A stretch of DNA of 12,027 nucleotides from JBCCEV01 sp039030125 (GTDB lineage: Bacteria; Pseudomonadota; Gammaproteobacteria; Ga0077536). A program made the translations under genes and the position numbers. The notes beneath the pieces were generated by a model. It saw only the letters and a list, made by a program, of their open reading frames with translations. It was not told the DNA's origin and searched no databases. This document shows positions 1 to 7,870 of this stretch, in pieces; position 1 is the first letter of the stretch, and every line of letters begins with the position of its first letter. The stretch lies in NCBI GenBank assembly GCA_039030125.1, contig JBCCEV010000132.1:1-12027 (forward strand), in the 5' to 3' direction.

Positions 1-2
1 GC

Positions 3-1046
3 TTGAGCTTCGGCCTGTTTTCCCCGTTTAGAAATCCACCCCAGTGGCGGATCCCTTGGCCAGAGTTCTATGAGACTCAAATCAATCACGCCAAGCTTGC
101 CGAGGATCTCGGCTATGACGAGATGTGGTTATCCGAACATCACTTCGTTGAGGACGGTTGGTCGCCCTCTTTATTTCCGATTGCTGCGGCCATGGCTCAG
201 CAAACGACTAGCATCCGTATCGGCACCTTCGTGCTGTTGCTGCCGTTAGGCAAGCATCCGGTGCAGGTGGCAGAAGATGCGACCACGCTCGATATTATTT
301 CAAACGGTCGCTTCGATCTGGGCCTGGGCCTGGGATATCGGGTGCCTGAATACAAAGGGTTTGGTATTGACCGCACCGAGCGCGCCGGGCGCATGGATGA
401 AGCGCTAGAGATCATCCATAACGCGATGACCAAGGAAAAATTCTCATTCTCCGGCAAGTATTTCAATCTGGAGAACGTCCAGATGATGCCGCGGCCCGTG
501 CAGCACCCGCGCCCACCGATCTGGACTGCGGCGATGAGCAAAGTTGCCGCGCGGCGAGCAGCGCGTTTTGGCTTTAATGTGGCGGGCACGGGTGGTGAGA
601 ATTTGCAGCAGTACTTTGACGACGCCTTGGTCGCCGAAGGTCGCAAACCTGAGGATTTTGGAGTGGGTCAATTGCGCTTGTTCTATATCGCGCCGACCCG
701 CGACCAAGCCTGGGACGATGCGCAAAATCATGCCCACTACATGATGGAGGCTTACGATAAATGGTTGAAGGAAGCGGCCGACGTGGAATGGTTTCAAGAA
801 ACCATGTCGGTCTCATCAATGCCGGCGCCAGAGAAGCTTCGTGATACGCCAGGGTTAACGTTTTTCGAAGCGCCGTTGGTGATCGGTACGCCCGAAGACG
901 CGATAAAGGAAATTGAGCGGTACCAGGAATCGAGCCGGGTGACCCACTTGGTGATTTGGATGCAATTAGCGGGCATGGATCCCAAAAAGACCGAGGCCTG
1001 CATGAAACTCTTTGCCGAGGAGGTGATGCCTCACTTCCGCGAATAA
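3..1046 (+). CDS. LLM-class flavin-dependent oxidoreductase (bacterial luciferase-like), probably 5'-partial
   Basis: A TIM-barrel monooxygenase of the luciferase-like family, which uses FMN or F420 to oxidise small substrates in the cytoplasm. The N-terminus (SFGLFSPFRNPPQWRIPW) gives the usual first beta strand. It is followed by an LGYDEMWLSEHHF segment, the family's E-H-H motif near residues 44-47, then the IRIGTFVLLLPLGKHPVQVAED and GRFDLGLGLGYRVPEYKGFG stretches typical of the fold. The C-terminal HLVIWMQLAGMDPKKTEACM segment is also typical, and the length of ~347 aa is normal. The only possible start in view is a TTG at base 3. Relatives usually begin one or two residues earlier, so this TTG may be an internal Leu codon with the true start before the window. 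The substrate and cofactor cannot be told. The stop is followed by 178 bp before the next gene, so they are probably separate transcription units. Confidence 0.9.
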   Translation: MSFGLFSPFRNPPQWRIPWPEFYETQINHAKLAEDLGYDEMWLSEHHFVEDGWSPSLFPIAAAMAQQTTSIRIGTFVLLLPLGKHPVQVAEDATTLDIISNGRFDLGLGLGYRVPEYKGFGIDRTERAGRMDEALEIIHNAMTKEKFSFSGKYFNLENVQMMPRPVQHPRPPIWTAAMSKVAARRAARFGFNVAGTGGENLQQYFDDALVAEGRKPEDFGVGQLRLFYIAPTRDQAWDDAQNHAHYMMEAYDKWLKEAADVEWFQETMSVSSMPAPEKLRDTPGLTFFEAPLVIGTPEDAIKEIERYQESSRVTHLVIWMQLAGMDPKKTEACMKLFAEEVMPHFRE

Positions 1047-1076
1047 CCTGCTGGGTCTATTGAATCTGCACCAGCA

Positions 1077-1106
1077 TTGAACCATTTACACTAGCCAGCG
1101 TACTAG
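1077..1106 (+). promoter_or_regulatory. weak candidate sigma70 promoter upstream of the HEAT-repeat gene
   Basis: TTGAAC at 1077-1082 resembles a -35 box. After 18 bp comes TACTAG at 1101-1106, overlapping a TAGAAT at 1104-1109 that matches the -10 consensus better but sits too far away. It lies ~120 bp before the chosen start, in the only sizeable gap upstream. It was picked by eye and could be chance. Confidence 0.22.
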
Positions 1107-1224
1107 AATCAGACGGGCGCTGAAAGAAATCGTTAGTGTGTGGGTTCAACTACCGTGTGCAACGGCGCGGCCTGGCTTCAAAGATTCACCTATCTCTAAC
1201 CTGCGGCACGGATGGTTTTGCTTA

Positions 1225-2409
1225 ATGAAATTCATGAGAAAAAAGCGCCGATTAATCCCAACGTTACTTGTGCTTGGTGTTCTGGGCTCATCGTTTCTTA
1301 ACAACGCCTGGAGCGCTGAAGCCGAGCAAATCAGTGACGGTCGCAAGCTGGCTCTCGCGACTCAAGCGAAAGCCGTCGCCCGCGAGCTGAGAGACTCACG
1401 TGAGCTGTTCGACCGGATCGCCGGAGCGGGAGCTTTGGCCGACGTCGGGGATGACGAAGCGCTCAAGTATTTAGCCAACATGATTCAGCATGAAGAATTT
1501 GTGTACCAGCGCGCCGCGCTCGACACACTTCTCAGTGTTCGCAATGCAATTGGCCCAGACGTGCTGAAGCGTTACGTGCTCGACGGCAATGATCGCATCT
1601 TCCTCCGCTTCGTGACCGAATCACTTGCTTCGCAACCGCGAGATTCAATGACTGATTTTTTGCTCGATATTCTTGAGTATCAAGACTCGGCTGTAAAAAA
1701 ATTCGCGCTGCAGTCACTAGCGCAGTTGCCCTCTGAGAAGCGCACGGAACGGGTATTGCAATTGGCTAACGATGAGAGTCAAGCGAGCTTTATTCGGGCC
1801 TACGCATGGAACGCACTGCTAGGCACGGTCTACCAAGAGCAATCGATTAAGAAACTTTTCGATCTCTCTTTCAAAGGCAGCAGCCAAGCCAAGGAAGCGG
1901 CCGCGGTCGCGCTAGGACGCGTCGATACCCCAGAGTCCAAGGCGGTATTGCTGGAGCTCTCGCTCAGTGACAATGAACGCGTCGCAATTGCCGCAATGAC
2001 CAGCAGGGCAGGGCTGGGTCACGAAGAATCCATGATCCAGATGAAGAACATGATCACTGACGGCTACGGCATCCAGCGCGCCGCCGCCGCCGGTGGCCTG
2101 CGGCGCATCAACCCACAAATCGCGGCGCGAATTACCGGTGAGGTTCTCGATTGTTGTGATCTGGAGCCTTACGCGGCCATGCGCCTCATCGAAGCGTGGG
2201 CCAATATCGATGCCGATCCGAGTCGCGTTTACGCGTGGGGTCTCGGTCATCGTGACGAAGGGGTGCGAATGCAAAGCATTTGGCTGGCGGGACAACGTTA
2301 CGATCTGAACCACCTGGAGCAGATCGCTTCGATGCTAAGCGACGTCGACCCCGGGATCCGAGGTATCGCGGCCTGGGCTATCCTCAGGATGACTGTCGAA
2401 CCGAGTTAA
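1225..2409 (+). CDS. exported HEAT-repeat (PBS-lyase-type) scaffold protein
   Basis: I place the start at the ATG at 1225, not at the upstream in-frame GTG at 1138. From 1225 the protein begins with a standard signal peptide: basic MKFMRKKRR, then hydrophobic LIPTLLVLGVLGSSFL, with a likely cleavage after AWSA. The 29 residues added by the GTG have no such logic. A GGATGG lies ~9 bp before the ATG. The ~394-aa product is then almost entirely short paired helices rich in Ala and Leu with D/G turns, for example GALADVGDDEALKYLANMI, RAALDTLLSVRNAIGPDVL, AAAVALGRVDTPESKAVLLE and GIRGIAAWAILRM. These are HEAT or PBS-lyase HEAT-like repeats running from about residue 45 to the end. Such repeats usually bind protein partners, and the signal peptide points to the periplasm. 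No catalytic motif is seen. The glycosyltransferase-like gene follows after ~96 bp, possibly co-transcribed. Function unknown. Confidence 0.8.
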   Translation: MKFMRKKRRLIPTLLVLGVLGSSFLNNAWSAEAEQISDGRKLALATQAKAVARELRDSRELFDRIAGAGALADVGDDEALKYLANMIQHEEFVYQRAALDTLLSVRNAIGPDVLKRYVLDGNDRIFLRFVTESLASQPRDSMTDFLLDILEYQDSAVKKFALQSLAQLPSEKRTERVLQLANDESQASFIRAYAWNALLGTVYQEQSIKKLFDLSFKGSSQAKEAAAVALGRVDTPESKAVLLELSLSDNERVAIAAMTSRAGLGHEESMIQMKNMITDGYGIQRAAAAGGLRRINPQIAARITGEVLDCCDLEPYAAMRLIEAWANIDADPSRVYAWGLGHRDEGVRMQSIWLAGQRYDLNHLEQIASMLSDVDPGIRGIAAWAILRMTVEPS

Positions 2410-2436
2410 GTGCGAGAGAAAAGCGTGGCTGTGGCT

Positions 2437-2466
2437 TTCGGATTACCATACCTAAATTAATCCGAA
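2437..2466. repeat. 9-bp perfect inverted repeat between HEAT gene and glycosyltransferase
   Basis: TTCGGATTA (2437-2445) and TAATCCGAA (2458-2466) are exact reverse complements around a 12-bp loop. No T-run follows on the plus strand, so it is a poor intrinsic terminator. It could be an operator, an mRNA-stabilising hairpin or chance. Confidence 0.5.
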
Positions 2467-2505
2467 CGCCGGTAACCCAGTGGCCCCGTGTTGAACGAGA
2501 ATCAC

Positions 2506-3855
2506 ATGGCGGAGCGCTTGTTCTCTAAGCGCAATATTTTTGCTTACGCGCTCATCTGCGGGTTCGTATTCTTAACCCAAGTCTTTCTCGAAGAGCGACA
2601 GCCGCCGGTCGCCGACGCATTGCGGTATTTGGATTATGCGTTCAATTTGAATGAACACGGTGTTTTCGGTTTAAGCCCGCCACCAGGCGAAGCATTTTCA
2701 CCCGGACGCGCGAACGCGCCGTTGTACCCCTGGACACTCAGTTTATTTCTGCGGCTCTCGGACGTGGCGCAGGGTGACGTCGCTTGTCATGTACAGCGGC
2801 AGGGCCAGTGCGCTTATGTTTTCCAGGGCGTTGCGCTGTGGCAAACGGTTTTAATGTGCGTCGGTTTGTGTGCGCTGTGGGCGGCTGGGAATTTGATATT
2901 TGGCCGCCTTGGCGCCGGCTTGACCGTATTAGCGTCGTATTTGAGTGGCGAGTTTACGGATTTTCCTAACGAACTCCTGACCGAGAATTTAACGATCCCG
3001 TTGGTTTGCGTACTCACGCTGGCAATCGTCGCGTTTCGCACCAGCACGCGAACGTGGGCCGCTGCGCTCGGTGTTACCAGCGCGCTACTCGTCCTGACGC
3101 GCCCAGAATTTATTTACCTGACTTGGGCGCTGATTGCGACATTTTGCGGACGCTTATTCATGTTACGAACACGACGTACAGCGGTTGAACTCGCTCTAGT
3201 TCTGCTGTGCACCGTGGTCCTGATTGGCCCGTGGGCCGTTCGAAATTATGTTTACTTTGGCGATCCCGCCCTAACGCAAACCTATGGCGGCAAAGTGCTG
3301 GCGGAACGTATTAGCTACAACGATATGTCGCTGGGTGAGGTTGCCGTTGCCTTTGTGCATTGGTTCCCTGATTTTGGCGATTCGATTACGGAGAGGTTAC
3401 TGCCGTCGAGATTTTACGAGCGTTTGGGTTTTGACCCAAACAGCTATTCTGCCGTGGGCGTGCAGCGCTATTACGATGACTATTTGCACAGGTGGGATCC
3501 TGAACAAATGGTGGGCGCACTGATAAAAACAGAGATTCTGGGCAACCCCATCAAGCATGGCATTGTCTCGGCTGCGTTGATGTGGCGTGGCGCCTTCGTC
3601 GCGACACTGTGGGGCGCGCTCGGACTTTTTTCTGCGGGTTACATGATGTTTACTGGGCCGCCTCGGTTAAGAACGAACCTCTGGCGAATTGCCCTTGCGC
3701 CGTCGCTGATGATGGTGCTTTATGCAACGGTATCGGTATCTATTCCGCGCTACGGCGTTTGTTTGATTCCGCTTTACTCGCTGGCCATGGCGGGGGTAGC
3801 GCTGGCGATACTTGCGCGGCTGCGACCTGCGCCCGTCGAAAGTGCCGCGCCTTAA
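2506..3855 (+). CDS. polytopic GT-C / GT39-like glycosyltransferase
   Basis: An integral inner-membrane protein of ~449 aa from the ATG at 2506. An in-frame GTG at 2488 adds six residues (MLNENH) and is less convincing. A short basic N-terminus (MAERLFSKRN) leads into TM1 (IFAYALICGFVFLTQVFL). Next comes a periplasmic loop with the single-Asp ADALRYLDYAFNLNEHGVFG motif and an APLYPWTLSLF segment. This is the arrangement of the ArnT/PMT-like GT-C family, in which the first-loop Asp is catalytic and the sugar donor is polyprenyl-linked. About 8-10 further hydrophobic segments follow, for example VALWQTVLMCVGLCALWAAG, ALVLLCTVVLIGPWAV and LAMAGVALAILARL, ending in a short hydrophilic tail. The acceptor is unknown; lipid A, a glycolipid or a protein are all possible. 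The stop lies 2 bp from the stop of the convergent neighbour. The family call rests on overall pattern. Confidence 0.75.
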   Translation: MAERLFSKRNIFAYALICGFVFLTQVFLEERQPPVADALRYLDYAFNLNEHGVFGLSPPPGEAFSPGRANAPLYPWTLSLFLRLSDVAQGDVACHVQRQGQCAYVFQGVALWQTVLMCVGLCALWAAGNLIFGRLGAGLTVLASYLSGEFTDFPNELLTENLTIPLVCVLTLAIVAFRTSTRTWAAALGVTSALLVLTRPEFIYLTWALIATFCGRLFMLRTRRTAVELALVLLCTVVLIGPWAVRNYVYFGDPALTQTYGGKVLAERISYNDMSLGEVAVAFVHWFPDFGDSITERLLPSRFYERLGFDPNSYSAVGVQRYYDDYLHRWDPEQMVGALIKTEILGNPIKHGIVSAALMWRGAFVATLWGALGLFSAGYMMFTGPPRLRTNLWRIALAPSLMMVLYATVSVSIPRYGVCLIPLYSLAMAGVALAILARLRPAPVESAAP

Positions 3856-3857
3856 AG

Positions 3858-4376
3858 CTATCTTGGTTTCCAGTCTCTATATTTGATATGAGCCGGCGTA
3901 TCACGCTTTTTGTATTGTTCGGCTTGATCGCCCAGCCACTCAAACCATTCGCCCCATGAAGGTTGGTCTTGATCTTCGCGGATGTCGTTGGACCAACGGC
4001 GCAGCTTGCGATTCATCGTAGCGACAATCCCGCCTGCAAGATCAAGCACCAACTCAATTGTGGCGATCCGCTTATAGACCAACAGCCCCATTGTTTCGAA
4101 TGACGTCGTAACGGTTATTGCAGCATTGACATAGTCATCACCGAGCTGGCGCAGTTCTTCGAGAGTCACGCCATCTGGAACCGCCTGCAGTAAAGTCAGC
4201 GCCCGCGCCAGATCTTGGTTATAGAACGTTTGCGCAAGATTGATGGCGACCACGTCGCGTTGTTGGACCTTGAAGTAACGAATTTGAAACCAACCAAAGA
4301 CGAGACCTGTGACTATAGATCCAGCACCGATGATTTCTGCGAGGTTCGCGAGGGTCCCTAAAGACAAATCAGCCAT
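3858..4376 (-). CDS. small one-TM protein resembling DUF4760
   Basis: A 172-aa protein on the minus strand, starting at the ATG at 4374-4376 with AGGGG (4386-4390) nine bases upstream. The N-terminus (LANLAEIIGAGSIVTGLVFG) forms one membrane helix. It is followed by WFQIRYFKVQQRD and a cytoplasmic, mostly helical domain with conserved-looking segments: AINLAQTFYNQDLARALTLL, FETMGLLVYKRIATIELV and WSNDIREDQDQPSWGEWFEW. This is the layout of DUF4760-type proteins, whose role is not known. The gene stands alone: it converges on the glycosyltransferase with a 2-bp gap and diverges from the GST gene across 151 bp. The start and reality of the gene look firm. The family assignment is from memory of the pattern. 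Confidence 0.75.
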   Translation of the reverse strand: MADLSLGTLANLAEIIGAGSIVTGLVFGWFQIRYFKVQQRDVVAINLAQTFYNQDLARALTLLQAVPDGVTLEELRQLGDDYVNAAITVTTSFETMGLLVYKRIATIELVLDLAGGIVATMNRKLRRWSNDIREDQDQPSWGEWFEWLGDQAEQYKKRDTPAHIKYRDWKPR

Positions 4377-4527
4377 ATATCATTTCCCCTTCGTACGTTT
4401 TTTACTGCTGGTCTTAATTCGTGATCTAGAAAACACTAAAAAAAACGGGCGATGATGGCGCTTGGAGGCCGTATCATATTTCAAACACCACCACAGTTGC
4501 CGGCGGTTGCCGTGAGGAAGGCAAGCT

Positions 4528-5706
4528 ATGTATCGTAATTCTGGACAGCGACACGAGAAGGTTCTGCTATGGGGCGCTCCGGTTTCCTTATGGAGCGGAC
4601 GCGTCCGATCGTATTTGATCAAAAAAGGGATCGAATACCAAGAGTTGTATCCGGCCAACCCCCGTTATCAGGCGGAAATATTACCGGCGCTAGGTTACTT
4701 CGCGGTGCCGGTCACCGAACTACAAGACGGTACCTTGATTCAGGATGGCACCGATACGATGGAATGTTTAGAGAAAATATTCCCGCAGCGTTCGATGATC
4801 CCGGGATCTGCGGTGCAACGCGGAGTGGCCTGGCTCATCGAGTTTTTTGGTTGCGATTTGTTCTTTATTCCAGCGATGCATTACCGATGGAATTTTCCCG
4901 AGCAGCGGGCCAACATCGATGCCGAGTTCGCCCGCGGGATCTCACCGCATCGGGAGGTCGAAAAACAAAAAGCAGATCTTGCACCTCTACAAGAATTCTT
5001 CGGAGATTTTCCACGACTTATGGGGATCAATCCCGACACGATTCCGGCCATCGAAGCTTCACACATCGAGTGCCTGGAAATTTTAAATGCGCACTTTCGC
5101 TACCATCCCTACCTCCTTGGAGGCTATCCGAGCGTCGCCGATTTTGGGCTGATTGGCCCCATGTACGCCCATCTTGGGCGCGATCCGGTGCCAGCAAACC
5201 TCATGAAGAACATTGCGCCTCACGTGTACCGTTGGACTGAAAGGATGTTCGAAGCCGCTCTCGTTGACGGGGAGTTCCCTGACATGCCCAGTGCGTTTCC
5301 AGAAAATGATGAGGTGCCCGAGACCTTGCTGCCCTTCCTGGAATACCTGTTCCGAGATTGCGGCCCGCAGGTCCTTGGGATGCTAGAAACGTTCAACAGG
5401 TGGATAGAGTCGGACCCGAAACCGTCGTCAGGTGATCTCGCGCAACGCGATCAAAACGCCCCGGTGGGGGCCCATCCGCAGCTCGGCGCTTTCGATTTCG
5501 AACTACAAGGCACGGTGATTCATAGCCAGGCGTTTGCCAATGTCGTGTATCACTTCCAACGCATCCTCGAGGTTATCGACGGATTCGAAGACTCTGGCAA
5601 AGAGCGCTTCGATGCCTTAATGGCGCGCCATGGTGGGACTGCCCTTATGTCCACCCGCCTAAAAGGCAGGATTAAATCAGAAGATTACGCGTTGCGCCTT
5701 GCGTAA
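4528..5706 (+). CDS. glutathione S-transferase-fold protein with long C-terminal extension
   Basis: A 392-aa cytoplasmic protein with a strong Shine-Dalgarno (GAGGAAGG, 4514-4521, six bases before the ATG). Residues ~10-90 form a GST thioredoxin-like domain. VLLWGAPVSLWSGRVRSYL carries the active-site Ser/Arg loop, FAVPVTEL the cis-Pro before strand 3, and LIQDGTDTMECLE the glutathione gamma-Glu binding turn. Residues ~100-245 match the all-helical GST C-domain, with YLLGGYPSVADFGLIGPMYA as the usual N-capping S-x-A-D box. A further ~145 residues follow (PETLLPFLEYLF to the end) that ordinary ~210-aa GSTs lack and that I do not recognise. The DUF1330 gene starts 22 bp downstream, so the two form an operon. 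A role in conjugating or isomerising a hydrophobic substrate is an inference from the fold. Confidence 0.85.
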   Translation: MYRNSGQRHEKVLLWGAPVSLWSGRVRSYLIKKGIEYQELYPANPRYQAEILPALGYFAVPVTELQDGTLIQDGTDTMECLEKIFPQRSMIPGSAVQRGVAWLIEFFGCDLFFIPAMHYRWNFPEQRANIDAEFARGISPHREVEKQKADLAPLQEFFGDFPRLMGINPDTIPAIEASHIECLEILNAHFRYHPYLLGGYPSVADFGLIGPMYAHLGRDPVPANLMKNIAPHVYRWTERMFEAALVDGEFPDMPSAFPENDEVPETLLPFLEYLFRDCGPQVLGMLETFNRWIESDPKPSSGDLAQRDQNAPVGAHPQLGAFDFELQGTVIHSQAFANVVYHFQRILEVIDGFEDSGKERFDALMARHGGTALMSTRLKGRIKSEDYALRLA

Positions 5707-5728
5707 TCGTAGTGCGGGAGATGAGGTA

Positions 5729-6148
5729 ATGGGTTCTGTATGGGCCAGTGAATCGCAATTGCAGCGCTTTCGAGATCGCGTTGAGATGCCGGGCAAAATT
5801 ACGATGCTCAACCTGCTAAGGTTTCGAGAGATCGCCAATTACACTGCTGCTGACGAAGCCGCGCCCTGCTCGGGGATCACCGCTTATGAGCGCTACGCCG
5901 CGCTGGTGTTTCCCCTCATCAAAAAGCTTGGGGGACGCATTATAGTGTCGGGAGCAGCCTTGGGTACCGTGGTCGGGCCACAAGATGAGGAATGGGATCG
6001 CATGATCATCGTCGAGTACCCAAGCATTCGGGTGATGTTAGGAATGATGAGTTCGCAAGAGTATTTGAGCATCGCCCACCATCGGACCGCAGCGCTGGCG
6101 GATTCTCGTCTTATCCCGGTGACCGCAAATGAGCGCGCCAAGAATTGA
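5729..6148 (+). CDS. DUF1330-family protein (dimeric alpha/beta barrel)
   Basis: A 139-aa protein. I choose the ATG at 5729 because GGGAG (5716-5720) sits eight bases upstream. The longer in-frame alternative starts at a TTG at 5699 inside the GST gene and adds ten atypical residues. The body shows DUF1330 features: PGKITMLNLLRFRE as the first strand with its N-L-L-x-F motif, ITAYERYAALVFPLIKKLGG as the helix, IIVSGAALGTVVGPQDEEWD, then MIIVEYPSIRVMLGMMSSQE and a final YLSIAHHRTAALADSRLIPV. The family forms ferredoxin-like dimers, some with enzyme activity on small molecules, but most have no known substrate. Its tight linkage to the GST-fold gene suggests the two act on the same compound (inference). 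It ends at a bidirectional terminator. Confidence 0.85.
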   Translation: MGSVWASESQLQRFRDRVEMPGKITMLNLLRFREIANYTAADEAAPCSGITAYERYAALVFPLIKKLGGRIIVSGAALGTVVGPQDEEWDRMIIVEYPSIRVMLGMMSSQEYLSIAHHRTAALADSRLIPVTANERAKN

Positions 6149-6200
6149 TTTGGATTGCGGCGCTGGATAAACCAGCAGCCGCGAATCAAATTGTATTTTC
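6149..6200. terminator. bidirectional intrinsic terminator between convergent DUF1330 and SulP genes
   Basis: The whole 54-bp gap between the two stops is taken up by an imperfect hairpin. The left arm at 6149-6166 contains TTTG, GCGGC and CTGG. The loop is ATAAA, and the right arm at 6172-6190 contains CCAG, GCCGC and CAAA, with one or two bulges. TTGTATTTT follows on the plus strand. On the minus strand the hairpin is followed by a less pure T-rich stretch from the AAATCAATTCTT side. It fits termination of both genes. Confidence 0.65.
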
Positions 6201-6202
6201 GC

Positions 6203-7870
6203 TCAGGCCGGGGCGGGACTGCCCTCTGATGTAGGATTCTCGATAGTATCCAGCGCGGCTTTAAGAGCGTCCAAGCGCGTTTCGTAGTAAGCATTGGGCG
6301 GCAAGCAGTGATCAGCATTCAGGCCCGCGAGCACATTGCGAACGTGCTCGTTCATGCCGCTTGAGAAAACCAACTTACCAGCCTGATTCGCATCGCAGGC
6401 AATTGTCTCCACGGCGCGTGCGGCTGACACATCGACGAAGGGTACCGATGAGAAATCGAGAATGATTGCGCCGGAGCGGTTCTTAACTCGCTCTCGTACT
6501 TGGTGCCCAACATCGGCGGCCGCCCCGAAACTCAAGGGTCCCGTGAACTCAAACATCGTGATTTGGTTTTTTGCCTGATCAAGCAATGCCTGCTCTTCTG
6601 GCGAGGTGCTTACGCTACCCTCATTCTGGAAAGCCTCAAGTTGGATGTCGGCGATCCGTTTCACAAACGCGAGAGCCGCCAACACAACACCGGCCGCCAC
6701 CGCGGTAATGAGATCGACGAACACGGTGAGCCCGAGCACGATTGCCATAAGTGCCAAATCCCAACGCGGCCCTTTATGCGCGCGGCTAAGATAAGCGACA
6801 TCGATGATGTCCCAACCGACCTTGACCAAAATGCCGGCCAACACCGCGTGGGGAATAAGCTCGGCGATGGGCGCCAACGAAATGACCACCGCGAGTAACA
6901 GCAGCGCGTGGATCGTTCCTGACAGCTTGGTGCGCCCGCCGGTGCGGATATTTACAACCGTACGCATGGTGGCGCCCGCTCCAGGGATCGCTCCGAAAAG
7001 TCCGGCAACGGTATTACCAATACCCTGACCGATAAGTTCCTTGTCCGAGTTGTGACGTGTGCGGGTCATGTTATCGGCGACGAGTGAGGTCAGGAGGCTA
7101 TCGATCGCCCCCAACACCGCCAAAATAAAGGCGGCCTCCAGCACAATTAAAAAAGTGTCATGAGTGAACTCAGGGATCACGAGCGAGGGCCAACCCGTTG
7201 GGATATCGCCGAGGATGGGAGCGCCTGGGAGCACCAGGCTCACCAGTGTTCCGATAATTAATGCGGCCAGGGGGCCGGGGACGATGGCGCCCCAGCTTTT
7301 TGGCCACTTGAAAACAATAACCAAACATAGCGCGCCGATGATCACGGCGGGCCAGATAGGGTCGGCAACCGCCGCCGGTATCGCGGTAAGCGCCGGGATG
7401 GTGCCGCCACCTTCGGGCTCGTGCCCAAATAAACGCGCGAACTGCAGTGCGATGATGATGCAGCCAATGCCGCTCATAAAACCCGAGATGACGGGATAAG
7501 GGACAAGGCGAATATATTGCCCGAACTTCATGAGGCCAAAGGCGATTTGCAATAAACCGGCGAGCACCACCGCGGCGAAAACGAGTGCTGGGTTACCGGT
7601 GAGAGATGCAAATACGCCAGCAAAAACCACAACCATCGGACCAGTCGGGCCAGAAATTTGAGAACCCGTACCGCCAAAAAGTGCGGCGAAAAAGCCGACG
7701 AAAATGGCGCCCCACAAGCCTGCAATGGGACCAGCGCCCGATGCTTCTCCGAAGGCGAGCGCCAAGGGGAGCGCGACTACACCGGCAGTCAGGCCGCCAT
7801 AGATGTCGCCACGCAGGTTGCTGAAGTCGAAAAAGCCTGTGCGGGGCGTTGGCGCGGTGACGCTATCCAT
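6203..7870 (-). CDS. SulP-family anion permease with C-terminal STAS domain
   Basis: An inner-membrane transporter of ~555 aa. The start is the ATG at 7868-7870 (GAGG at 7880-7883, nine bases upstream). A GTG directly before it would add one Met. After a short cytoplasmic N-terminus come the SulP hallmarks: DIYGGLTAGVVALPLALAFG as TM1, GPIAGLWGAIFVGFFAALFG, then the GSQISGPTGPMVVVFAGVF segment around the anion site. Later come FMSGIGCIIIALQFARLF, ILAVLGAIDSLLTSLVADNM and a GQGIGNTVAGLFGAIPGAGA stretch. About residues 435-540 form a STAS domain (ITMFEFTGPLSFGAAADV ... IILDFSSVPFVDVSAARAVE), keeping the D-x-S strand. SulP proteins carry sulfate, bicarbonate or dicarboxylates, often with Na+ or H+. 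BicA-like bicarbonate uptake is possible, but the substrate cannot be read from the sequence. It is divergent from the LysR gene, its likely regulator. Confidence 0.9.
   Translation of the reverse strand: MDSVTAPTPRTGFFDFSNLRGDIYGGLTAGVVALPLALAFGEASGAGPIAGLWGAIFVGFFAALFGGTGSQISGPTGPMVVVFAGVFASLTGNPALVFAAVVLAGLLQIAFGLMKFGQYIRLVPYPVISGFMSGIGCIIIALQFARLFGHEPEGGGTIPALTAIPAAVADPIWPAVIIGALCLVIVFKWPKSWGAIVPGPLAALIIGTLVSLVLPGAPILGDIPTGWPSLVIPEFTHDTFLIVLEAAFILAVLGAIDSLLTSLVADNMTRTRHNSDKELIGQGIGNTVAGLFGAIPGAGATMRTVVNIRTGGRTKLSGTIHALLLLAVVISLAPIAELIPHAVLAGILVKVGWDIIDVAYLSRAHKGPRWDLALMAIVLGLTVFVDLITAVAAGVVLAALAFVKRIADIQLEAFQNEGSVSTSPEEQALLDQAKNQITMFEFTGPLSFGAAADVGHQVRERVKNRSGAIILDFSSVPFVDVSAARAVETIACDANQAGKLVFSSGMNEHVRNVLAGLNADHCLPPNAYYETRLDALKAALDTIENPTSEGSPAPA

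Noticed and set aside
1050..1078. TGCTGG/CCAGCA inverted repeat after the first gene as a terminator
   Set aside because: Six-pair stem with a long loop and no T-tract; too weak to annotate.
1138..1224. GTG start for the HEAT-repeat protein
   Set aside because: It would bury a clear signal peptide 29 residues inside the protein.
4380..4658. Minus-strand frame of 92 codons in the gap before the GST gene
   Set aside because: Its N-terminal half is the antisense shadow of the GST gene. The rest is a basic low-complexity tail with no ribosome site.
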